Below, piece after piece: positions 6,487 to 11,925 of a stretch of DNA of 11,925 nucleotides. Position 1 is the first letter of the stretch. Each line of letters begins with the position of its first letter. The stretch lies in assembly GCA_964639395.1 (NCBI GenBank), contig CAZXCT010000037.1:1-11925 (forward strand), read 5' to 3'. The position numbers and the translations under genes were made by a program. Source of the stretch: ATZT02 sp964639395 (lineage in GTDB: Bacteria; Actinomycetota; Actinomycetes; S36-B12; UBA5976). The notes under the pieces are model-generated. The model searched no databases. It worked only from the letters and a program-made list of their open reading frames with translations, and was not told the origin of the DNA.

Positions 6487-8145
6487 CTAGAGCGAGCGAG
6501 CCATGTCAATGAGTTCTTCCGCGTGTCCCAAAGCGGTTGCGCTGCCTTCTAATCCAGCCAACATTCGCGAGATTTCAAGTACTTTTGCATCAGCGGCAAC
6601 TTCTTTAACCTGCGTGCTAACGCTGCCTTTAGTTTGAGTCTTCTCAACCACAAGATTTCTATCTGCAAAGGCTGCTATCTGCGGCAGATGAGTAACCAGT
6701 ACCACCTGGGCAACTAGCGATAGTTTTTTAAGTCGCTTTGCGATCTCTATTGCGGTTTTTCCGCCTACGCCGGTGTCAACTTCATCAAAAATAAATGTTT
6801 GCTGTTGTGATTTTTGAGCGAGCACAACTTCTAAGGCCAACATTAAACGAGACAGTTCACCACCAGAGGCAACTTTGCTAAGCGGGCCAAAATCGAGTCT
6901 TTGATTTGCTCTAAAACTAAAATCGACCGTATCGATACCGGTAGCTGATAACTCATCTTTTTGAACTATCACCTGAAACTCAGCCTCGGCCAACATTAGA
7001 TCCTTTAGTTCTTGAGTTATCAGTTTCGATAAATTCTTCGCGGCAGAGGTACGCGCTGTTGAAATCTCATTGGCCAATGCCAGGGTTAACTTTGACTGTT
7101 CATCGATCTTTTGATCAAGTTTAAGGGCATAATCACCGGGATCGTTAATTTTTGAAAGAATAGATTCACCATCTTCTAGATTTTTCAATACATCGGCAAG
7201 AGACGGTCCATATAGCTTCATTAGCCTGAGTATTTTTGCACGGCGACTTTCAAGACTATCGATATTTAAATCTTGTGATGAAATATCTTCTAAAATTGTG
7301 GCGGCTTTAGACGATATTGAATGCAAGTCGTGAATGATAATATTGATTCTGCTAGTTATATCAGAAATTTGTGACTTCTCGTCACCAATACTCATTAAGT
7401 GTTTGTGTACTGTTGTAATGTTTGCAAATTGGTCATCTTGACTTAAATTTGCAGTTTGCGCAAGCGCTGTAGTAATTTTTTCAATATTCTGTGCGTTATT
7501 AATTAAGGCAACTATTTCTTCATCTTCATTTTCTTTTGGAGATACAGCTTTGATATCTTCAATCATTTGTTGAAATCGTTCTCGATTTGCTTCTTGTAAC
7601 GAAAGTTCTTTTTGAAAAATTTCACGCTCTTTTATAAGGCTTTGTAAGGCTCTATAGTTTGAGGTAAGTTTTGTAAGAAGTTCTGACTGTTTTGCCCCCA
7701 AATAACTATCTATCGCAGATAGTGCGTACTGCGGTTTTGCCATTTTTTGCTGATCTTTTTGTCCATGAATGAAAATCATTTCACCCATCAGTTCACTCAA
7801 GATGCTGGTCGGGACATTTCTACCTCCGACAAGACATTTACTCTTGCCTTCTGCGCTAAAAGAGCGAGAAACGATAAGTGTCTGCTCGTCAATTTGAATG
7901 TCCAATTCTTCTAATCTGTTAACTATCGAAGGATTTTTTACTACTAGCTCTGCTTCAATTATGGTTTTGTCTGAGCTCGTAACCAAACTTGGTGAGATTT
8001 TTCTTCCTAGTAAGGCATCTATTGCCGAAAGCACCATCGTTTTACCCGCGCCAGTTTCACCAGTAATTGCATTAAGGCTTTCACTGAGCTCTATATATAC
8101 GTCGTCAATCAGACCTAAATTTTTGATCGTTATAGATGTGATCAT
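6487..8145 (-). CDS. recN: DNA repair protein RecN (SMC-like ATPase)
   Basis: RecN is an SMC-like ATPase that gathers at double-strand breaks and assists RecA-dependent repair. The 552-aa product has an N-terminal half-ATPase with IKNLGLIDD and Walker A GETGAGKT (29-36), a long central coiled-coil stretch rich in Glu, Gln, Lys and Ile, and a C-terminal half with the ABC signature SGGELSR (427-433), Walker B FIFDEVDTGVGG (D454, E455) and a switch histidine in VTHLPQ (H486). An open frame reaches 8196, but I chose ATG at 8145: family members begin close to this MITSITIKNLG, and the ATG lies four bases after the nadK stop. No good ribosome binding site is seen, so coupling to nadK is likely. I see no SOS-type operator here, consistent with its position inside an operon. 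Confidence 0.96.
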   Translation of the reverse strand: MITSITIKNLGLIDDVYIELSESLNAITGETGAGKTMVLSAIDALLGRKISPSLVTSSDKTIIEAELVVKNPSIVNRLEELDIQIDEQTLIVSRSFSAEGKSKCLVGGRNVPTSILSELMGEMIFIHGQKDQQKMAKPQYALSAIDSYLGAKQSELLTKLTSNYRALQSLIKEREIFQKELSLQEANRERFQQMIEDIKAVSPKENEDEEIVALINNAQNIEKITTALAQTANLSQDDQFANITTVHKHLMSIGDEKSQISDITSRINIIIHDLHSISSKAATILEDISSQDLNIDSLESRRAKILRLMKLYGPSLADVLKNLEDGESILSKINDPGDYALKLDQKIDEQSKLTLALANEISTARTSAAKNLSKLITQELKDLMLAEAEFQVIVQKDELSATGIDTVDFSFRANQRLDFGPLSKVASGGELSRLMLALEVVLAQKSQQQTFIFDEVDTGVGGKTAIEIAKRLKKLSLVAQVVLVTHLPQIAAFADRNLVVEKTQTKGSVSTQVKEVAADAKVLEISRMLAGLEGSATALGHAEELIDMARSL

Positions 8146-8149
8146 TTTT

Positions 8150-9037
8150 TTATTTAGCGCCCCGCCACCCATTAACTGGTAATTCAAATTTGGCAACTAA
8201 TCGATTAGTGAAAGATGAATTATTTAATCTAGCTATCGGAGTGTCTACGCTTGATTTAGTTATTTCTATAGTGCTCATGATTGGTAAGACAAACTCTCTT
8301 CGCCCATCCGCTACCAGAATCCCTTCGGTGGAATCATGTGGAATCTCAATTGTTATTTTACTTTTTGGTGAAACAACTAATGGCTTGGCAAATAGGGCAT
8401 GCGCACTTATGGGTACTACTAACAATGCCTCAACTTCAGGCCAAATAATTGGACCCCCAGCACTAAAGGCGTAAGCAGTCGAGCCAGTTGGGGTGGCGCA
8501 AAGTATCCCATCTGCTCCAAATCGTGAAACTGGTAATGCATCGATTGCGAGAATTAAATCAAACATATGACCACGAATAGTTTTTTCTACCGAAACATCA
8601 TTTAAGGCAAATGTCTCGTAAATAATTTTTGAATCTTTTTTAACTTCTATCTTCAAACTTAGACGCTTTTCAACCTGCCAAGCTTTATCGTTGATTTTTT
8701 TAACAACATCATCCAAATCGCTCAACTCTGCTTCTGCTAAAAATCCAACATGGCCCAGGTTTATCCCGATTATTGGGCAGTGGAAACCTCGCACGGTTTC
8801 TACCGCACGCAAGATCGTGCCATCACCACCAGTCACAACCACTAAATCAATAGAATCCAAATTTGATTTATCAATTAAGACAATCTTTTTGTTCTTTGCA
8901 GAGATTCTTTCGTGATCGTCTGCTACCGCGCAGAGTTCCCAGCCGGTTTTACCCCAGGCGTCAACTAAGTCACTTGCAATATTCGTGGCTTGATCGCTGG
9001 CATCATGAGTGACCATGAGGATTCTGCCCATATTCAT
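8150..9037 (-). CDS. nadK: NAD kinase
   Basis: Phosphorylates NAD to NADP using ATP (and often polyphosphate in actinobacteria), supplying the cell's NADP pool. The 295-aa protein shows the family motifs in order: GGDGT (70-74) with catalytic D72, GINLGHVGFLAE (91-102), the NE/D motif in the Asp form (N146-D147 in FALNDVSVEK), and the glycine-rich GADGILCATPTGSTAYAFSA (174-193), followed by VADGRRE. Length is typical. The ATG at 9037 overlaps the tlyA stop as ATGA, with AGAGG eight bases upstream inside tlyA; a second ATG two codons on is an alternative. The order tlyA-nadK-recN is the same as in Mycobacterium and Streptomyces. Confidence 0.97.
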   Translation of the reverse strand: MNMGRILMVTHDASDQATNIASDLVDAWGKTGWELCAVADDHERISAKNKKIVLIDKSNLDSIDLVVVTGGDGTILRAVETVRGFHCPIIGINLGHVGFLAEAELSDLDDVVKKINDKAWQVEKRLSLKIEVKKDSKIIYETFALNDVSVEKTIRGHMFDLILAIDALPVSRFGADGILCATPTGSTAYAFSAGGPIIWPEVEALLVVPISAHALFAKPLVVSPKSKITIEIPHDSTEGILVADGRREFVLPIMSTIEITKSSVDTPIARLNNSSFTNRLVAKFELPVNGWRGAK

Positions 9038-9819
9038 ATCCCAGCCCTCTCAATTTCTGCCTTAACAATATCTTTAGTGATACCTAGATTTGTTTTGCCC
9101 AGTTTAATAAAGAATTCTTTATTGCCGCTGGGCCCAGGCAAACCACTATAAGAAACGCCATCACAATGTAACCCAATCTCGGCTGCCGCAGTAATTACCT
9201 TCCACACCGCTTTTTCACGTAGTGCTAAATCCTTTACTACCCCATCACCGATCTCGTTCTTTTCTAACTCAAATTGCGGTTTTACCATTAAAAGCAGTTG
9301 CGCTTCGGGCTTTAATACTTGAATTAAGGCCGGCAAAAGTGTTGTTAAAGAAATGAATGAAACATCAGCCACCAGAAAATCACCTAATTCTTCGACGTCA
9401 GATTGCGTGAGGTGTCTGGCGTTGAATCGCTCTACAATAACTACGCGTGGGTCAGTCCGTAACGACCAATCTAATTGTCCATAACCGACATCGATCGCAT
9501 AAACTTTTTTCGCTTTATATTCAAGTAATACTTGCGTGAAGCCACCAGTAGCGGCGCCAATATCTAGACATATTTTATCTTTTACATCAATTTCTGGTAA
9601 GTGAATTAAGGCATATCTTAGTTTTTTTGCACCACGACTTACGTCCTTGTCGTCAAAATCTATCAACTCTATTTTTACTTCATCTGCAACTTGCGAACTT
9701 GCTTTTTCAAGAACTATTCCATTAACAAAAACTTTTTTAGCAGAGATTATTTCTTGCGCTTGATTTCTAGAACGAGCCAACCCACGATGCACCAAGGCGG
9801 CATCAAGCCGGCGTTTCAT
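9034..9819 (-). CDS. tlyA: TlyA 16S/23S rRNA cytidine-2'-O-methyltransferase
   Basis: TlyA methylates a ribose in 16S rRNA (C1409) and in 23S rRNA (C1920); in mycobacteria these marks make ribosomes sensitive to capreomycin and viomycin. The protein is also annotated as hemolysin A. The 261-aa product has an N-terminal S4 RNA-binding domain (MKRRLDAALVHRGLARSRNQ; ISAKKVFVNG, about 1-60), a short linker and SRGAKKL, then a FtsJ-like methyltransferase domain with the SAM-binding loop DIGAATGGF (86-94). A Lys-Asp-Lys-Glu tetrad is plausible as K65 or K66, D152, K180 and E235. Start ATG at 9819 overlaps the preceding small gene (ATGA) without a ribosome binding site; the stop overlaps nadK likewise. 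The linker reads DKDV where mycobacterial TlyA has RAWV, as I recall. Confidence 0.96.
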   Translation of the reverse strand: MKRRLDAALVHRGLARSRNQAQEIISAKKVFVNGIVLEKASSQVADEVKIELIDFDDKDVSRGAKKLRYALIHLPEIDVKDKICLDIGAATGGFTQVLLEYKAKKVYAIDVGYGQLDWSLRTDPRVVIVERFNARHLTQSDVEELGDFLVADVSFISLTTLLPALIQVLKPEAQLLLMVKPQFELEKNEIGDGVVKDLALREKAVWKVITAAAEIGLHCDGVSYSGLPGPSGNKEFFIKLGKTNLGITKDIVKAEIERAGI

Positions 9820-9998
9820 TGAGATTGAGAAGTTGAAAGCGCCTCTTGCAACCTACGATGAACGTCCTCGAAAACTGCACCATGCTCGTTCACTGGAAGA
9901 TTTTCTAATTCAGATAAACGGCTTGTGGCAGCGTCTACCCTGGTGTCATTAGTTTGAGTAATCGCTAGCGGGGCACCTAGATTTAACTGTGTATTCAT
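9816..9998 (-). CDS. Conserved small protein upstream of tlyA (60 aa), function unknown
   Basis: A 60-residue acidic, soluble protein. The C-terminal two thirds, RVDAATSRLSELENLPVNEH followed by GAVFEDVHRRLQEAL, is a pattern I recognise from small hypothetical proteins placed just before tlyA across actinobacteria (the Rv1693 position in M. tuberculosis). It looks helical and may be a small binding partner; no catalytic motif, signal peptide or membrane segment is visible. The ATG at 9998 lacks a clear ribosome binding site, and its stop overlaps the tlyA ATG (ATGA), so translation of tlyA is probably coupled to it. That conserved junction and the family resemblance are the reasons to call a gene this short. 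Function remains unassigned. Confidence 0.8.
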   Translation of the reverse strand: MNTQLNLGAPLAITQTNDTRVDAATSRLSELENLPVNEHGAVFEDVHRRLQEALSTSQSQ

Positions 9999-10012
9999 TT
10001 GGTCTTAGTTTA

Positions 10013-10294
10013 CTATTTTTTCTTCGGTGTTTGCTTCGCTTTTAGTTGATTTACGACTTTTCTTAGCGCGGCGAGCTCTTCTTCGGTGACAAAGTTATGC
10101 TTTCCGAGATAGGCCCGTATTTCGTCTTGAATCATCTTCTTAATGTCGCCGTTAGCGCCTGCACCTTGGCGGCAATTGCAAGGCACACGTTCAGAAATCT
10201 TTTCAGAAACATACTCGCCAATCCCCATCGCAATAGTGCCAAGGGCAATCAGTCCATCTACGATTTTGTCTTCTGGTCTGGTTTTTTCACTCAT
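10013..10294 (-). CDS. Small protein with amphipathic N-terminal helix and C-terminal coiled coil, function unknown
   Basis: I do not recognise a specific family. From the ATG at 10294 the 93-aa product has a charged start, a glycine-spaced hydrophobic/amphipathic helix (DGLIALGTIAMGIGEYVSEK, 13-32), a Cys-Asn-Cys pair with nearby glycines (about 39-47), and a C-terminal charged helix (QDEIRAYLGK, then TEEELAALRKVVNQLKAKQ) ending in PKKK. The layout recalls phasin-like and UbiK/BMFP-type proteins with surface-binding helix plus coiled coil; this is only structural analogy. The open frame extends to an ATG at 10342 inside the HAD gene, but that would add a Cys-rich, unconserved-looking MSCSSSGFCC segment. 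Neither start has a ribosome binding site. It lies 31 bases after the HAD gene and 14 before the next small gene, within one run. Confidence 0.75.
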   Translation of the reverse strand: MSEKTRPEDKIVDGLIALGTIAMGIGEYVSEKISERVPCNCRQGAGANGDIKKMIQDEIRAYLGKHNFVTEEELAALRKVVNQLKAKQTPKKK

Positions 10295-10325
10295 AGGTAA
10301 ATAGTAATTGAGGCAGCAAAATCCG

Positions 10326-11105
10326 CTACTTGAGCAACTCATTAAGCGATGCCAACACTGCTATCGGTTGATAATTACCGCTTTGTTCTCGCCAGATCTT
10401 CTCATTGGTATTTCCAGTCAGAACTAACACTGAATCAACTTTCGCATTCTGTGCCCCTTTAATATCAGTTTCAAGCGTGTCCCCAACAAATAGTGGTGAA
10501 CTTACTTTAAATGCTTTGAAGGCATAATTAAAAATTGCTACGTTCGGTTTACCAAAATCTCGTGGTGTTCTGCCAGTAACCTTATTGAGCATTGCCACAA
10601 TTGCGCCATTACCGGGCGCTAATCCGCTGTCGGTAGGGACGGCCGGATCCATATTCGTGGCCCACCATTCCACTCCATCAGCAATTGCATAACTTGCTTC
10701 TGCAAGTTCAGACCAAGTTAGATTTTTACATAGCCCATTAACGATCAAGTCAGGTTTATCGCGGTGATGAGATACTAATTCAAATCCGGCGTTGATAATT
10801 AAGTCCTTTACTCCGCTGGATGCGATGGCTAATACTCGCTTGGTTTGGGGTTTTTCTTTAAGAATCGCTTCAACTAATACCTCAGGAGTACTAATAACTT
10901 CTGATTCATCGGTAGGAATGTTAAGTAAAGTTAGTTTTTCGGCGAATTCTAGACAAGTTCGTGAGGCATTATTAGTTATAAATCCAACCTTGTGGGTCTT
11001 TCGTAATTCTTTAATTGTTTCATCAACACCTGGGATCAAACTCTCGCCTAAGTAAACGACTCCATCTAAATCAAAAAAAATACTGTCGTAGCGAGTTAGA
11101 TCCAT
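10326..11105 (-). CDS. HAD-superfamily class IIA (NagD-like) phosphatase
   Basis: A cytoplasmic small-molecule phosphatase of the NagD/PGP-like subgroup. The 259-aa protein shows all four HAD motifs: FFDLDGVVYLG with nucleophile D12 and acid/base D14, TNNASR with T44, GKPN with K186, and GDTLETDIKGA with D209 and D214. The class IIA cap lies between motifs II and III and includes WWATNMDPAVPTDSGLAPGN. It holds the position of Rv1692 in M. tuberculosis, reported as a glycerol-3-phosphate phosphatase in membrane-lipid recycling, so that substrate is a reasonable but unproven guess; 4-nitrophenylphosphatase-type specificity is the alternative. ATG at 11105 follows the TPR gene's stop by three bases, so the two are almost certainly cotranscribed. 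Confidence 0.93.
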   Translation of the reverse strand: MDLTRYDSIFFDLDGVVYLGESLIPGVDETIKELRKTHKVGFITNNASRTCLEFAEKLTLLNIPTDESEVISTPEVLVEAILKEKPQTKRVLAIASSGVKDLIINAGFELVSHHRDKPDLIVNGLCKNLTWSELAEASYAIADGVEWWATNMDPAVPTDSGLAPGNGAIVAMLNKVTGRTPRDFGKPNVAIFNYAFKAFKVSSPLFVGDTLETDIKGAQNAKVDSVLVLTGNTNEKIWREQSGNYQPIAVLASLNELLK

Positions 11106-11108
11106 CGT

Positions 11109-11786
11109 TTAGGATAGTTCTCGAATTTTACTTTTCACATCAAACTCATCGTGGATGTCTAATGGCAGACATTTTTGAAACCACTCTAAGGCGGTTGCCC
11201 GGTCACCAATTTCTAATGCTGTTTCTGCGTAAAAATAGCGAAGTCTCAAAGCACTAAATTCAGGCTTTCCTTTAATCATGACATTATTTTTTACCAGCGC
11301 CATTGCGGCTTGGGCATTACCTTGATCCTTACGTGCCCCAGCTGCAACTAAAACTAGCTCGCTGTATTCATCAACGTTCAATTTGGCTGCCTCATTACTT
11401 TGCAATATTTCAATAGCTTTTTCAGGCTTTCCTAAACCTCTGTAGCAATCGGCAATCAGCGGTAATAATTCCACTTGCCCGCTTATTCTTTTGGCGGCCT
11501 GCAGTTCACTTAAGGCAGTTGCCCAATCTTCTATTGCATAGGCTGTCACACCAACAATTTCACGTACCGCCGCAACTCGTGTGGCAGATCCAGTTTTTGC
11601 CGCAAGTGCATGGCGATGTGCTAATTCAGGATCGTCTTCTAGATTTAAAGAAGCAGCCACCATGTGCTTGGCAACAAAGGTAGCTAAACCTTCTGGCAGA
11701 GTTCTTAATTCAGATTTAAGCTCGCCAGGTAATTCTTTACCGGTGATTTCTAATGGAACTTCTGGTTCATTCATTATTGGATACAT
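11109..11786 (-). CDS. Tetratricopeptide-repeat protein (Rv1691-like)
   Basis: A 225-aa soluble helical protein of unknown exact role, probably a protein-interaction scaffold. After an N-terminal PLEITGKELPGELKSELRTL segment, which I recognise from the TPR-like protein at this locus in actinobacteria, helix pairs repeat with TPR spacing and residues: AYAIEDWATALSELQAAKRI, ADCYRGLGKPEKAIEILQ, and YFYAETALEIGDRATALEWF. No signal peptide or membrane segment is seen. It precedes the HAD phosphatase, as Rv1691 precedes Rv1692. ATG at 11786 has no Shine-Dalgarno sequence; an ATG four codons later is an alternative. The start is only 14 bases from the end of the rRNA terminator hairpin, which leaves room for a -10 element but not a normal leader, so a leaderless transcript or read-through from the rRNA operon must supply it. 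Confidence 0.88.
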   Translation of the reverse strand: MYPIMNEPEVPLEITGKELPGELKSELRTLPEGLATFVAKHMVAASLNLEDDPELAHRHALAAKTGSATRVAAVREIVGVTAYAIEDWATALSELQAAKRISGQVELLPLIADCYRGLGKPEKAIEILQSNEAAKLNVDEYSELVLVAAGARKDQGNAQAAMALVKNNVMIKGKPEFSALRLRYFYAETALEIGDRATALEWFQKCLPLDIHDEFDVKSKIRELS

Positions 11787-11794
11787 TCTTTCGT

Positions 11795-11800
11795 AAAGTA
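11795..11800 (-). promoter_or_regulatory. Possible -10 element for a leaderless TPR-gene transcript
   Basis: TACTTT on the minus strand fits the actinobacterial TAnnnT -10 pattern. The TPR-gene ATG follows after eight bases, about where transcription would begin, and no ribosome binding site exists. No -35 is recognisable, because the upstream sequence is the rRNA terminator. Motif-level evidence only. Confidence 0.3.
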
Positions 11801-11830
11801 AAAAAGCCCACTCTTTCGAGTAGGCTTTTT
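11801..11830 (-). terminator. Intrinsic terminator of the rRNA operon
   Basis: Just after the 5S gene the minus strand reads AAAAAGCCTACTC, a GAAA tetraloop, then GAGTGGGCTTTTTT. This gives an eight-pair GC-rich stem (one G-U pair) closed by a GNRA loop, flanked by an A run and followed by six T. It is a textbook Rho-independent terminator. The A/T runs also pair, so it would show terminator-like structure on the plus strand too, although no plus-strand gene approaches it. Confidence 0.9.
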
Positions 11831-11833
11831 ATA

Positions 11834-11925
11834 TGTCCGGCAATGTTCTACTCTCCCACCAGGTCACCCTGGCAGTACCATCGACGCTGAGAGGCTTAGC
11901 TTCCGGGTTCGGAATGGAGCCGGGC
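11834..11925 (-). rRNA. rrf: 5S ribosomal RNA, 3' three quarters (cut by window edge)
   Basis: The minus strand reads CCATTCCGAACCCGGAAGCT, AAGCCTCTCAGCG, GATGGTACTGCC and GGTGGGAGAGTAG in the standard 5S order and spacing, ending near GCCGGACA. The invariant CCGAAC loop and GGGAGAGTAG segment identify it. About the first 25-30 bases lie beyond the window's right edge. It should be the last gene of an rRNA operon running on the minus strand, ended by the hairpin that follows. The 3' boundary is estimated to within a few bases. Confidence 0.96.

Noticed and set aside
6504..6509. Perfect TTGACA near the recN end as a -35 for pyrG
   Set aside because: The nearest -10-like hexamers are 20 (TACGCT) and 25 (TGTAAT) bases away; it also encodes conserved recN C-terminal residues, so it is probably coincidental.
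8146..8196. Longer recN start upstream of 8145
   Set aside because: The extra 17 residues lie within the nadK coding end and look nothing like the RecN N-terminus, which begins at MITSITIKNLG.
10295..10342. Cys-rich N-terminal extension of the small protein (MSCSSSGFCC...)
   Set aside because: It uses bases of the HAD gene end, has no RBS, and the adjacent ATG at 10294 gives a more natural charged N-terminus. Kept only as an alternative.
1..11925. Hidden defence system, CRISPR array, prophage, IS element or riboswitch
   Set aside because: All sequence is accounted for by core genes with short gaps; no spaced repeats, transposase motifs or recognised riboswitch cores are visible by eye.

Overview
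The window looks like a chromosomal core region of a low-GC actinobacterium. Nearly every gene is a single-copy housekeeping gene, and all lie on the minus strand. The order, read on the minus strand, is TPR protein, HAD phosphatase, small proteins, tlyA, nadK, recN, pyrG, xerD, parA, scpA, scpB, rluB. This matches the actinobacterial block known in Mycobacterium tuberculosis (about Rv1691 to Rv1711). The base composition (judged by eye near 40% GC), very short intergenic gaps and missing block members fit a streamlined freshwater lineage such as acI/Nanopelagicales; that placement is inference. I see no phage, IS element, CRISPR array, toxin system or other accessory island.

Layout from the right edge leftwards, in the direction of transcription. 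The 3' part of a 5S rRNA gene (end of an rRNA operon) is followed by a strong intrinsic terminator at 11801-11830. The long gene run begins 14 bases later: TPR protein, NagD-like HAD phosphatase, a 93-aa small protein of unknown function, a 60-aa conserved small protein, tlyA, nadK and recN. Between recN and pyrG lies an intrinsic-terminator-like hairpin with a U8 tract. It contains the pyrG ribosome binding site and runs into its UUG start codon. Then come pyrG, ald and xerD, a 77-base gap with a possible promoter and a palindrome, and parA, scpA, scpB and rluB (cut by the left edge).

Functional themes: rRNA modification (TlyA, RluB) directly downstream of an rRNA operon; chromosome maintenance and segregation (RecN, XerD, ParA-like ATPase, ScpA, ScpB); and cofactor, nucleotide and amino-acid metabolism (NadK, PyrG, Ald). 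Most neighbours touch or overlap (ATGA, TGATG and GTGAGTGA junctions), so translational coupling is probably widespread. Compared with the usual block, genes normally found between recN and pyrG (steA- and mctB-like) and the NUDIX gene after pyrG are absent, and ald sits between pyrG and xerD.

No stretch over 300 bases lacks a gene; the largest gap is 2700-2777. The window reads as ordinary core genome. The one arrangement that deserves real follow-up is the recN-pyrG terminator/RBS hairpin; a possible leaderless start of the TPR gene is a second, weaker one.
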